From positions 234,559 to 298,558 of the forward strand of contig MNCI01006175.1 in assembly GCA_015680685.1 (NCBI GenBank): DNA of 64,000 nucleotides, given 5' to 3'. The stretch is from Gnetum montanum. Taxonomy: Eukaryota; Streptophyta; Gnetopsida; Gnetales; Gnetaceae. A program made the translations under genes and the position numbers. Shown here in pieces: positions 44,530-57,094 of the stretch (position 1 is its first letter; every line of letters begins with the position of its first letter). The notes under the pieces were generated by a model. It ran no database searches and was not told the origin of the DNA. It worked only from the letters and a program-made list of their open reading frames with translations.

Positions 44530-47500
44530 TTCCCAACAAAAATTTAGTACGATGATGGGGTTACACTTGTTTGAAGAAGTTGCTAGGGTCATAGTGGAGA
44601 CTTTGTTACTTAAGTTTGCATATTTGGTTGCTCAATTCATAATCAATGATCTAGAGACTCAAGTACCAGGGGAGCTGGTAGATATTATTAGTGCACATTA
44701 CCTTTTAGACATCTAGACAATGCTAGAGAATTTCTGATACACCATGAAAAATACTCTAATGGTGGTGCTAAGAGCCCACTCCTTATTCTAGAATCCTCTA
44801 GGCATTTTGTATCAATTACAAGTGTGAGCACGACTACTCTAGGTTTTAATGTTTTGGCTTTATCTAATTTGGTCATCTTTCCTAACTTGTTGGTTTTTTT
44901 CTTACACACATCTTGCAAGTATAGGGTTAATGAGCAAGGCTTGATCATGAATGATCAAACCTTGGTGGTAGCCCATACGACATTGAGTGAGTTCACCAAG
45001 GCCCCAAGATTAGGCATGCTATTCTTGAATAGCTAAGAGGAAACTTTGATGAATACCCTACTAGGTTTGACCTTGTTTACAAGAAATGTGTGGCTGCCAA
45101 AATAGTGCACAACTGGTGGATTGCTCCCAAGGCTATTAGAGATATGGGCATCACTACTAGAAGCCCTACAAAAGCTTTTCCAAGTAAGAAAAAGAAAGGT
45201 GAGAAAGAAAATGGCTTCCTATATTATAACTAAGGTTTTATGGCTATTTGAATCTTAAGAATTCTATGTTCTTAATGTAGCTGTATTGATGCTAAGAATT
45301 TGTCATTTTCTTATAAGGCCTTCCATTTTTACTAATGTCACTATACCTTTCACTAGATGTTTTGTTGATACTCTCATCCTAAAGTTTGATGAGGTGGGGC
45401 TAGCATAGGATGGTTGTGGACGTATGTGTTTGAGAACATCTAGACAAACATTGTGCTTGCAGGTTTGCTCAAGGTCTTCATGGCACCTATCCCTATCATC
45501 CATTATATGGAGATGTTGAACATAATTGACTTCTTCAATGCAAGAGCTAATGTGTTTTGTACCATAGTGCGAGGCATGTTGATTACCATTTCCATCAGTG
45601 AGGCCACCTTTCACGACTTATTTGGTATTCCACTGACAAGATAATGGTTGCCACCAAACCAATGAAGAAGGTTGACCATCATGCAGAAGTTGAGGAGTGG
45701 TTTGGTGCTAGCAAAGGCCACTCTAGACTTACTCTCAATAGCGTCATGAACTCTGACATAAGGAATTCTTATCCCTTGTTTAGGTCTTAGGACTTTCCTA
45801 AATTATTTTCACAAAAGAAGATAGTTGGCATTACACAAGGATGGACCTTCAAGAAGGTCTTGATGAAGAGACTCATTTTAACTAGGTTGCTTCCTTAGCT
45901 ACTAGCCTCAAAGAGAAAATCCTCAAACTTTGCATGGACTTCTCTATGATAGTCCACATGCAATATACATTTTTTGTAGGCTATTTAAAGAGGTTTGTGA
46001 AATTCTTGGTGGTGAAGAGAAATGAATCATGGGTGTGTCATGACCCAAAACAACTCTCCAAGCCTTGTATAAAACATCTTTATCCAACTTTGCAAGCTCA
46101 AAACCCACCAAAGGACATGGGATATTTGTTTTCTATGACCACCAAAAACCTTGGTATCAATAGATGTGCATCTCCTAATAGCATGGGGGAGGCACCTCTT
46201 ATGTTTCCATTGAACATTAAGAGAGCCCAATAGTTGTATGCTAATGTTAATGGGGTAGCCAAGGCTAGTTTGAAGTGGCAAGTAGAGGAAGCACCACCAA
46301 CATTAGAACCATCCTCTAAGAAAAGGATCATCTTTAAGATCCTTGGCTTAGATTAGGAAATCATAGGTACATTTTTAATTATTCTCTTAATTTTTTTGGC
46401 TATGTTATGTCCTATGGCTATACATGCTAACTTGTCTAACAAGTTATGGCTATAGATCAACGGTTGAACTTGGAAGCCTAAATTGCTACTACAGAAGAAG
46501 AGCAAAGGCAAGTAGAGAAGGCACATAGATGCGTAGAAGAGGAGTAGAGGTGTATAGCTATTGTGGTAGAGGAAGACCAAAAGTGTGTAGAGGAGGCACT
46601 CTTGTAGTAAGATATGGATGATCTAGATGCCTTATTTGGTGAGCCACTACCCAAGGAGCCTCCAATTGAAATCCTTGATGATGATGATAATGTAAAAATG
46701 AATGTAGGTATGCCTATACTTTACTTCATTATTTCCTATGGTTTTATGTTTAATTTCATAGTTCTTACTTATCTAATGATTTTTATGCTTATCATAGTTC
46801 CTAGGCCACCAACAGAGGCTTCTGCATCCATGTTTTGCATGAAACCATGGGTAGAGGCCCCCGACAAAATAGAGTTCATGCATAGGATGGTAAAGGACAT
46901 CGTCAATCGGTTGCAATAGATTGTACTTGAGATTAGTAAGAACAATGTTTTGCTATGCCTCAGTTGTTTTGTTACAAGTTATATTTTATGCTACAGCTAC
47001 CTTAGGCTGTGTATCATATTTATGGTTATATTTCTATTGTTTTTAATGCCATTAGTTGTGTTGGACCTGGTCCAAGACATGTAGTTTGGCTCCTTGCCCA
47101 AGCTTCCTCCTAACATTCCACATGTTCCCCTAAAGCTATAAGAAACTACTAATGATCTAGTAGTTTCATGCATAAAAGCTTTTTAGGAGATTCAAAAGTC
47201 CAACAAATCCCTATGGGAATAGGTTGTGATCATAAAGGAGGAAAATGAAAGGTGAGTTGAGAGGATCTAGGATCTTGAGGAACATAAGGCCTTCATGCAA
47301 GCCCAAGTGGATAACTTGGGGATCTTACTAACCAAGGAGATCATGTGGGCCTGCTACTAGCACCCATTCATAATATGGTTGCCCTCTCTTGGGAGTTGCA
47401 CAAGTCATAGATGCAAATGGACTTGATCTCTTGAAAGGCATAGGATTAGAAGGATTATAGTGCTTGGATCTTGGAGTGGGTAAGACAAAAAAGGATCACA

Positions 47501-48082
47501 AGGGAAAGTATAAGGCCGATTGGAAGGCATACCTGAAGTGGCTAAAGAGGGAGATGATTGACTGACACAAGAGGGATTTGTTCATCCAAGGCATTTAGGA
47601 TGAGAGTGCTTTCAACCTTTTTGAAAGTGCTCTAATAGTAGTGGAGTCTCCTAGTCCTCAAATTACTATAGCTATGGATGAGGTCTCTATGGATATAGTC
47701 CCATAGGATCTTCCATCATGGATGGGTATAGATAGGACCAACATCTTTATGGACATTAATTTTTGGGATATTAACTGGGCCAATATGATAGAGGGCCAAA
47801 TTCTCCAATTTTTGCAGACAAGTTGTCACCATTTTTCCCAAGAGTTTGTAGAGCTAGACTCCCCACAGGTCTAATGGCATTTATGTTTCATGTTTTAAGT
47901 TTTTTTTTTTTGCATTTGTTTATGTCATGGTTTTGGTTATGTTGGTTACTAATTAGTTGGATGTTATTATGTCATAGGCATCATATGATGTGGGTAGCAC
48001 TAGTGGTGGTGATGATGACGATGATGATGATGGATCATATCCTCCTCCTCTAGATGCCCCCATGAGACCACCAGATGCATGA
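44530..48082 (+). pseudogene. Antisense multi-exon gene, copy C'
   Basis: A second long copy of the gene at 20610-25418. Matching parts: 'VARVIVETLLL' (B: 'AVAITETLLL'), 'TIVRGMLITISIS' then 'DLFGIPLTR' (B: 'ELFGIPSNG'), 'PNSMGEAPLMF' (B: 'DSMGEASPITI'), 'PWVEAPDKIEFMHRMV' (B: 'PWIEIPDKFTFMEGVV') and 'INWANMIEGQIL' (B: 'NWADITEEEIL'). Introns at equivalent places: 46367-46455, 46708-46797 (phase 1), 47869-47977 (phase 0). The last exon (47978-48082) ends with an Asp-rich and Pro-rich tail and TGA. In-frame stops and shifts make it non-functional. The flanking array zeta follows, but protease and gag do not. Confidence 0.78.
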
Positions 48083-48427
48083 TGTGACAAATTTTGTTGA
48101 TGACTTTCATTTTGTTTATTTTATGTTGGACATTTTATGGCCCATATTGACCAATGCTTGAGTTGTAGACATTTTAATAGTTATGGTTTATTATTTTAAC
48201 ATTCATGCCACATAGTGTGACCATGGCTATATATTATTTTAAAATGTTTTAAACTTTAAGTTTTGATTTTATTTTTGGCTATATATGTTGTTGATGGCTT
48301 TAGTGCTTTCAGGTTTTAAGGTTATAAATGTTATAAGCAAGACTATATTGCAAATGGCTACATTGGCTATGTTGGAAACATTTAAACTATGAATGGATAT
48401 GGGATAAGGATTAATTTCTCAATTTTA

Positions 48428-48552
48428 AGCCATGGAGGAACACACATTTATCACTAGTTTAAGGCTATGGTGAGCTATGATGCTAGTTTAAAGTCTTAGT
48501 AGACTATAGTGCCAATTTAAAGTCTTATAAGACTGCAGTACTGGTTTAAAAT
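48428..48552. repeat. Hairpin array zeta
   Basis: Four units after the antisense gene end. Stems are AGTCT-tagt-AGACT (48492-48505) and AGTCTTATAAGACT (48521-48534, a perfect 14 bp palindrome). The arms differ from GGCCT or GGTCT types on both sides together. Confidence 0.8.
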
Positions 48553-48572
48553 CAACTAAAAGGAAACTTTTA

Positions 48573-48590
48573 TGTGTGTGTGTGTGTGTG
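48573..48590. repeat. (TG)9 microsatellite
   Basis: Eighteen bases of alternating T and G on plus, 20 bases after the last array zeta unit. Confidence 0.9.
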
Positions 48591-48599
48591 ATTTTCTAT

Positions 48600-51189
48600 T
48601 TTAAAGGTTTTACGACTTTTCTAGTTTTAAAATTTTTATAAGGCTTTTGATGTTTATGTCATGTGCAAAAGTAAAGAAAGAGAAAGGCTTTAATAAATAA
48701 ATAGGGATGAAAGAACAATCTTAGGCTACATGAAAGAATAAAGTAATTTTAATGTTCAAATAACTATTTGATCTAAGAATTAACTAATGTCTAACTATTC
48801 CTAACATTAGCATCTATTCCCATTTTCTATATACATCCTAAACATGTATAATGATATTGGGTTACCAAGTGCTACTAGAATTACCAAGCATTAGATGTAT
48901 GCTCAAAGTCATTGTACTTATGTGCTTTAATGAATTGCTATTTAATCTATATTAATTACTTTAACCAAAATTTTAGTGAGACTGCTTTGTTATAGCTTGG
49001 GAAATCTAGCTAACAAATTCCACTTTGAGCTCCTCCCAAAGAGGTCTTGTTGCATGGATCTCTACTTCTTGTTCCTAGCTGCTTCCCACTCTTAGCCACT
49101 TGTCCCTCAATTGGGATGGTCCAACTTCCAGTCCATGCTTTCCGTTTGGCACCATTTGTGGTCACAACAAATCAAGGATTAGCAGGTGGTGTGTAACTTA
49201 TGATGTTTGGATACCTTCTCTCCTTAGGGAGTTATACTTGCCTAAGTTGTGACTATGGCATATTGATTATTTTAATTAATTAAGTTACCCAAGTTTATTG
49301 GAAGAGTTTAAATTTTCATAAATTGATTATTTAATGTTGTTTTATGCATTAAACCTTTGGGGGAGTTTGAAAAATTTCTTGTTAAAATTTGTGGGCCCCA
49401 TGATGAAGAGCATACCTCCAATAGCTAAAGAACTGAAAAATGATAGATATCAAACTAGTAGTTTGGAAGTTATGGGCTCTTAAAGGTGCTTAGGCTCTAA
49501 AAAATGGAAAAGATCCCCTAGAATTTGAAGCAAAATGACAAAAAACTCCTAAGTGTTGTGGTAAATTTATACTATTTTTGTCATGCATTTCTGGGATCCC
49601 ATTGACATGGCTATTGACTAGAGTTTGACTTTGAAAAAAGACAATAGAAATGAGAATTTTTTGCATCAAATTGGAGTCTTATGAAAGCCCAAGAAGCCTA
49701 GAACATGATGAAATGCATGAAGAGGGTTTGATAGTCTATAAAGAAGTGTTTAATTGGAGAATGATGGAGAAATGCCACAAAGGAGCATAAACTAGATGCA
49801 ACCAATGGGGAATGCAAAATATTTGATTGTGAGAATGCCTAAGGATAAGGAACTTTACTAGCCCAACTAAGATATATGCAAGTGGGTCCTTCCTATAGTA
49901 GGCTCATGCCCTTTTTTCCCTTGCATCCTTAAACCAAGAAGTTTGTGGTCTCTGCAGTCAATTAATAATTATGAAAAGTTAACAACCTAATCCTAAAGAA
50001 TCTACCTAAGAATTTTAACACATCAACCTAAGACATGGATAACTAGTAGTGAGGTGAATGATGGAAAACATAAATGGTTGAGAGAGATGATGGAATGGAG
50101 TCCCAAATCATGGGCACATGAAGTCTCTTGTGGACTTTGTGATTAAATGACTCGAAAAGTCCATCCTTAGCCTAGGTCAAAATCAACCACTTTCAGTGAC
50201 TTTACATCAACACTCTAAGACCAAACCATTCTCTCAAGACACACGAATGCTCCCATGGATCAATCACCATTCCTTATTTGATAAGAAAAGAGAAGCAAGG
50301 AGTGAGGAAGGGCCTTAGTTAGAGGGGACCTTTAGGCATGGGTAACATGTCTTTCTAGTTCCATAACCAATGCTTGTAGCCCATTATTTTGTGTAAGTGA
50401 TGTGCTTTGAATTTCCATAATGTTTTTTTATGTTTTATGTTTTTATATATTATTGGATGGGAACCACATCATGCAAAGACTTATTAACTTCTTGTTATTG
50501 ATCAACATCGAAATGATAAAAAATCCATGAAGAACATTCATGCACTCAAGTGAATAGAAAGGTGCAAAGAGCATTGAATCCCCTTGAAATCACATCCTTT
50601 TCAATTCTTTTAATCTTTCCCAAGTTTGAAAGCTACCAAGGTCACAAGTTTGTTAAAGTTTCATTAATGGAAAAGGGACCCCATATTTCCAAAACAAGGA
50701 AGACCATAGAATTTTGTGGGTGGATGGATGACATGGATTCACTACCTATTCCTTGAAAAAGAAACCATATCTTACTTATCAATACCAAAATTCAAAGCTT
50801 GAATCTAGACATTAGTAATACAAAAAAACTAAGTACAAACCACCATTAGCAATAGCTACAACATCACTGTGTCCTGTTAGTAATAAAGAAGAGAAAACAA
50901 ACATAATTTATTAGAAAACAATAAGAAAAACTCACCAAAATAGAGTAAAATATACAAGAAATTGTAAAATTTTTAAGAAAGTTAAAACATAGTAATAATG
51001 GTGTAAAAAAATGTGAAAAACAAGTGTAAGATAAAAAAGGTGCAAAATAAAAAGCGTAAAAATTGAGAAGCCACTTGTATGATTTAGCATGGATGGCCAT
51101 CTCCCCCATGACTAAGTTGGAAAGAGGAGATCCAAAAAACTAAGCAAGGATGACCATTTAAAGAGGTGTTGCTATCACTAGCTATCTTG
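48600..51189. other. No gene seen
   Basis: AT-rich non-coding DNA without recognisable domains on either strand. The right part may hold the 3' non-coding region or LTR of the Gypsy element at 51190-55769, but I found no direct repeat to prove it. Confidence 0.4.
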
Positions 51190-54100
51190 GATTCATGGAA
51201 AGGCTTTATTTATTGTGTGTTAACTAGTAATTTCTTGTTTGGGATTTTAGGTTTGTAGATTAACATGGTCCTAGAAGGAAAGGTTTCATAAATGATATAA
51301 GGCCCTTTCCACAATGTTTGGAACTTAGCCTTTTAAGGGACATGTATGGGATTTTAGTAAAGGACCTTGTCTCTAAGTTGAAATTTTACTTTCCTTATTT
51401 TGAGGTCATGGCATTTTTTGTTGAATGCCTTGTGCACTTCATTCTGGTATAGGACTATCAATCTATTCTCCTCTAGCATGTCAAGGTTGATCAACCTTTC
51501 TTTCTATGCTAGGCTCATGTCAAGATCAAGGTCACAATCTATTAAAAGTGTATAGAGATTCAATTCAATAGGAACATTTGGTAATTTCTTGTACACCAGC
51601 TCATAGGGAGAGTAGCCTATAGGGGCATCGTTAAGTTTGGTGCTCCAATCTCTTCTATATCTGCTAATTTTTCTAGTTAAGATCTTAATAATCTCCCTAT
51701 TTGTTACCTAAATTTGACTATTTGCATGGGTGTGGTTAGGTGTTGTTAATTTATGTTTAACCCCTGAGCATTGCATGAGCTTTCGAAAGGTAGTTCCTAT
51801 AAAGTAATGACCATTATCAGAAATTAGTGCATGTGACATTCCAAACCTATTTACAACATTTTGTTGTACAAACTGCATAATAGTAGAATATGTACAATTG
51901 GTGACAATTACTACTTCTACCCATTTTGGAAAATGGTCGACAACAACTATTATGTACACCTTTTCATTTAACATGGGTGTGATGGGACCCATGAAGTCAA
52001 TGTCCCATATGTCAAAGGGTTCCAATGGTTAGATCCATTGCTAAGGTGCTTCCATCAGAGCAGTCATCCCACCATTGCATTGATAACATTCACAAGAGTA
52101 GACGAATTAATGGGAATCCCTGAAGAGTGTTGGCCAATAATACCTTGCAATCAAGATCTTAATGATTTTGCATCTCTTATCATAGTCACCCAAAAAAGAG
52201 CCCTCATGAGAATCTTGGAGAATGCATAAGTGGTAGCATTAGGAACACACCAATGAACTAGGCCATTAGAGCATACCTTGTAAAGGTGTCTATTGATTTC
52301 CATGAAGTGTTTGGCCTGTTGAAGAAACCATTGTTTCTTCCTATGGACCAGCTTTTGTTGCATCTCTTGAGTAAGAAGATAAGTGAGGATGCCATTGTAC
52401 TAGTTTAGTTTAGTGGGCACTTGTTCATTTAGAGCATTAGCAAAGAGGAGTTTATTAGAAAATTGATCAGAGAGTAGGATCACCTCTTCTTTGTTATCTT
52501 ATCATAACTAAGATAGGTGGTCAAAAACCATGTTCTCAATCCCCTTTCAATCTGCCATTATAAGATGACAAGCCATCGTATAACACAAGGACTTATTATC
52601 GGTTTGTTCATTAGGAAGCGAATTGCATTATGGCCTATGTCCATGAACACCTTGTACCTAATCACATAGTGCTTGAATTTCTCCAAGGCATACACCATTG
52701 TCATTAATTCTTTCTCTATTGTGGTGTATTTGAGTTGTGCATCCACAATGCTTTGGCTTGCATAGTGGATGTAGTATGGATGTTTATGATCATGCAACTG
52801 TGTAAGCATGGATCCCAAGACATAGTTTGATGCATCTATCATTATGTAGAATGACCTAAACTAATTAGGTGCTCATAGAATTGAAGTCTTTATGAGCTTT
52901 TTCTTGAGTTTTTAGAATGCATGCTCACATTCCTTAGTTCAAATAAATGGAACATCTTCTTTTGTAAGCTCCACCAATGGTTTAGTGATCTTAGAGAAAT
53001 TCTCTATGAATTACTGGTAGTAGCTAGTGTGTCCAATGAATGACCAGACATCTTTAACAATTTTTAGATGGCAAGTAATTCCTTAGATGATCCTAATTCT
53101 CAGGGTCTACCTCAATCCCTGCTTGCAAGATTCTATGCCCTAGCATGATGTCCTTCTAAACCATTAAATGGCTCTTTTGCTAATTGAGCCGAAGGTTGAT
53201 CTCCACACATCTTTGAAGAACTTGCTTAAGGCATGTCCATGGCTTGCTCAAATGTAGGGCCATAGGTGGAGAAGTCATCCATGAAGACTTCCAGCTCACT
53301 AACAATTTGCTGTTAAAAAATTCTTAAAACCAAGTGTTGGAAAGTGCAGGGGCATTGCACAAACCAAAAGGCATCTTTCTATATGCAAAAGTCCCCTAGG
53401 GACTTGTGAATGTAGTATTGGTTTGATCCTTTAGTGTGATCTAAATTTGGTTATAGCCACTATAACCATCTAGAAAGTTGTAATAGAAATACTCAAAGAT
53501 GGTGTCCAACATCTAATCCACAAATCATAATGAAAAATTATCTTTGAATGTTACCATGTTCAACAACCTGAAGTCAATATAGACCCTCCACTTACCACCT
53601 TTCTTTGGCATGATCAAAAGTGGGCTAATCCACTCACTATCCACAATGGGATAGATGAATCTCACCTTGAGGAGTTGTTCAATCTCCTCCTTGATGATCT
53701 ACTTCAACTTGGGGTTCAATCACCATTGTGACTATGTCTTTAGCTTCATGGAAGAATCCATATAAATGTGATGTTGACATATCCTAGGATCAATCCCAAT
53801 GAGTTCAGGATATGACCAAGCAAAGGTTATTGGCCACTTGTTGACCATCTATAATAGCTTTATTTTCTATTTAGGAGCAAGGTTAACATTAATTATCATC
53901 AGCTTGTCATTGTTTAGAAAAGCATACTCCATGCTAGCAAGTAGAGTTTTCAACTCTAGGGGCTTCTATTTGAAATTTTTAAGGATTTCCAGCTCTCTCC
54001 AATAAGTATCATCAAGTTCATCACTAGAGAGTTGGTGATGAACTTGCTCCATTTTATCCATGCCTTCAACATAGGCACTCATTAAGCTCTTAGTTAGTTT

Positions 54101-54800
54101 CATGTAAAGTGTTGAGCTATTTTCAGGATCAACTATCAACGACTGAGTATCCTTTTTCTTTGTAGCTACTGCATATAGGCATCTTTGAATTTCATACACA
54201 TTAGCATACTATCTGCATGTTGTGATTGATGTACTCTTCACAGACTAAATTTTCTACATGCAACTACACCTTGTATCACTATACATGATGCATGGAATTT
54301 TCTTCTTCTCAATCTCTCCAAATTCATTTTCCTTGGAAATTTCCAAGGAGATGTTTTTGATTCCCAAGTGCACATCAATAGTGCTTAACCAAGCCTTTCC
54401 CATTATGATTGAAAAGTCTCCCTTGCAATTGTCAACACAGATCACCAGAAAATTGACAAGATAGAATCACCCACAAATAGTGGTCGCAATGTCCTTCACT
54501 AATCCTAAGGGAATAATGATGGATTAATTTTCCAACTCAAGACCAATGTTGCTCTTCTTGGGTCGAGGTAGGTTCCAAGCTTTATACATTTCATGGAAAA
54601 TAAAATTAACACTAGAACTTGAATCCAAAAGAACCTTGCATGGCTTATTCTCAGCGATTTGAAAATAGATAAGGATACTCCAAGGATCAAATATTTTCCT
54701 AAGAAAGTAACTAGCTTTTATCCAATTGGTTACAACATAGATCAACATGACTATATGCAGTTTGGAAGGTGTTTGGTTCAAAGGGTTCTCAAATAAAGTA
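51190..54800 (-). pseudogene. pol: Degenerate Ty3/Gypsy pol (protease, RT, RNase H, integrase)
   Basis: A different, older Gypsy element in the ordinary domain order on minus. Protease: 'CKVLLDSSSSVNFIFHEMY' and 'SIIMGKAWLSTI'. RT: 'FAWSYPELIGIDP', 'GGKWRVYIDFRLLN', 'LDGYSGYNQI' and 'FAYRKMPFGLCNAPA'. RNase H: 'MIDASNYVLGSMLTQLHD', 'YYIHYASQSIVDAQLKYTTIE'. Integrase: 'WDIDFMGPITP', 'VDHFPKWVEV', 'ALISDNGHYF', and the C-terminal 'APIGYSPYELVY' and 'LWKGPYIIYE'. The frame changes several times and stops are many, unlike pol of element B. The layout resembles Athila-type or non-chromovirus elements; the exact clade is uncertain. Confidence 0.83.
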
Positions 54801-55412
54801 GATGCAGAGGATGAGGGAGAAGTAGGACTATTAGCTTCTTAAGTCTATGAGGGCTTTGTAGGACTATTGGTTTAGAAGAATGGTCATTTATAGGTTCTAG
54901 TTTCCAAATCACTCAGTTGAGGAGCCAACTATAAGTTAAAAACACTAGTAGCATTATGTTGTTGTGGCTATGTGAGAATTTCACCCTACATGGATGGAGT
55001 GGGTGGTAACTGGGTTGAGGGTAAAGAAACATGTGCAAAAGGATGAGGAGAGTAGTGATGAAATGGGGATTCCTCTCTTGGATATGAAGATTAAAATTTA
55101 TAGAATTCAGGAGGGTAGTAGTGATGTTGGAATGAGGCATGACTAGAAGAGTCACATGGAGACATAGGCTATTGAACATAGTATCCATATAGATCTGGCT
55201 GGCTATAAGGATACTGCTACCTAGGTGGTGGCATCCCCCATGACTGTGGGTGCCACCACTGATGGTATTGCTTATAAGATTATGGTGGAGCTCAACTTAG
55301 ATAATAAGCTTGTTGCTGGTGGAACTACTTTGGGTTACCTTGAGGATAAGGTAACCTTCTAGGTGCTTGCCTTCTTGCCAATTTAGGATTTAAAGCATAC
55401 ATCCCTATATTC

Positions 55413-55769
55413 CTATAAGTGTAACAAAATAGGGAAATATCCCTTAGGATGTTCATATTGGCAAATGTCACATCCACCATTATCATCTAATTTAGAGTCC
55501 ACAACCTCCTCTACTGTAATAGCCTTACCCTTACCCCTTTGGTGGGCACATTCAACTTCCTTCCTTTTCCTGTGATCACGATCACTACTTTGCTCTTTGG
55601 ATCCCTCTACTATTTTTAGAGTAGTTTGGAACTTTTCATCCAAGGAGTCCCATATTTTGTCCACCTTGGCTGAAATTTTAGACATAGATTTTTGAATCAA
55701 CAAGGGCTTCCATTGCACCACCTCATCAAGTGGTGCCTCCCCTTCATTGTCACAAAACAACATTCCCAT
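55413..55769 (-). pseudogene. gag: Gag-like remnant of the degenerate Gypsy element
   Basis: An open frame of 118 codons reading toward the protease: 'FCDNEGEAPLDEVVQW', a Lys-rich segment, then 'CDICQYEHPKGYFP', which may be a damaged zinc knuckle (C-x2-C-x3-H). Between it and the protease is proline- and tyrosine-rich sequence. No LTR was found to its right. Confidence 0.5.
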
Positions 55770-55879
55770 TTTCTAATGAAAAAAACTTGGTTGTCCTCCT
55801 CGGTACTTTCCCATTTTCTTAACTCTCCTTCTTTAGCAACCTACTCGATCAACCTTTGAATATGATGGGTTTTAAGTTT

Positions 55880-56480
55880 TGATAGTCTCCCTTGGGCATA
55901 GACCCCAAGAGTTCTTCTTGAGGATCCTACATATCTTTGGCAATCCAATGAAGGGTAAGTCTAGAGGAGATTACATTAGAAACACTATTGATGATAATTT
56001 TGGAGGCCAAATTATTCTTCTTTCTTCTATTTTCATAGTCTTTTGGTTGTATTCTTGTTAAATCTTCTATGTCATAAATTATTTCAAATCTCATTTAAAT
56101 GATTTTCCAACAAACATTGTAATCTAGAAGAGCTTGCTCTATGAAATCGATTTCTATACCATTTGGTTTTTGTAGATATTGTTGTGTTAAAATTAATATC
56201 CTTAACCATAAAAAGGAATTGGTATTGCAAGTAGATGGAAAGACTTATATTTAGCCAATTACATATGATAATCTTCCCAATTCTTGCAACTTTTGCCATC
56301 ATGAAGGATATTTGTTTACTATTTATCTTTTTTCTGTTTAAAAAAGAAAGATCTTGATAAAAAGAAAGATGTGTTGAAGTGGAGGATAAGAAAAATAATT
56401 TGAAGCTGAATATATAAAAAATCAAGTTAATGTCAATAATAAGATTATTCAAATGTTAATTTAAAAAACTAGAAAAGATA
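55880..56480 (+). mobile_element. LINE ORF1 fragment on plus
   Basis: Near 56200-56340 the plus strand reads 'KELVLQVDGKTYI', stop, 'PITYDNLPNSCNFCHHEGYLF'. This matches the CCHC end of plant LINE ORF1 and is similar to 'LPNSCSYCHRIEHH' at 34700, though the last Cys is lost. Frames are broken. It lies between the Gypsy remnant and the phospholipase gene, about 0.6 kb past the end of that gene. Confidence 0.6.
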
Positions 56481-56984
56481 GGAGTTACTATAAATGTTTC
56501 ATAAGGTGAAACTATCTTTATTAGATGAGAACAATATTAACCTAAAAATTAAAACTAATTTTGGCAAATTGATTATAGTTTATAGTAAAGATTCTCAATA
56601 TAAGGTTTACATTAAGCAACCAAATGGTAAGAATACATAATATGTTGGTAATTTTCCATAACCCTTTATTAGTATATTAAAATCTTTATATTAGAAGTAA
56701 CGTAAATTTGTTAGAACAAGATAATCTTTAAATTTGATTAAACAAGCCGCACAAAACCAATTGAGGGGCATTACACTGAAATTGTGTGCCTATAATAATA
56801 GGCAACCTAATCATTATTAGGCAAGGCATGAATGGATAAACAAACACGCCTTGGATGCTTGCTTGAAAATGAATCGCAACTTGAGATGTTACATTGTTGT
56901 TCCGGGAGGAAGAAGCAACAGAGTAAGAACTACATCGGACTACATAAAAGATTAACAGGAGAAAAGCTGCAGAAGCAAACAAAA

Positions 56985-57046
56985 CAAAACAAAACATTCA
57001 GGCACAGTATAACATAAGGATGAAACAAAACATCCAGTCACAGTAT
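56985..57046. repeat. Short direct repeat downstream of the phospholipase gene
   Basis: 'aaacaaaacattcagg' plus 'cacagtat' (about 56986-57010) recurs as 'aaacaaaacatccagt' plus 'cacagtat' (57023-57046). It falls where the 3' untranslated region of the minus-strand gene would be. Confidence 0.7.
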
Positions 57047-57094
57047 TGAGAGGAGAAAGCATGCATGAAAATGCTGATGGTTCGCTGGAATCAT

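Noticed and set aside
55880..56061. Plus-strand open frame as a separate small gene
   Set aside because: It runs into a broken LINE ORF1 with a zinc-knuckle-like 'SCNFCHHEGY'; better read as part of that fragment.
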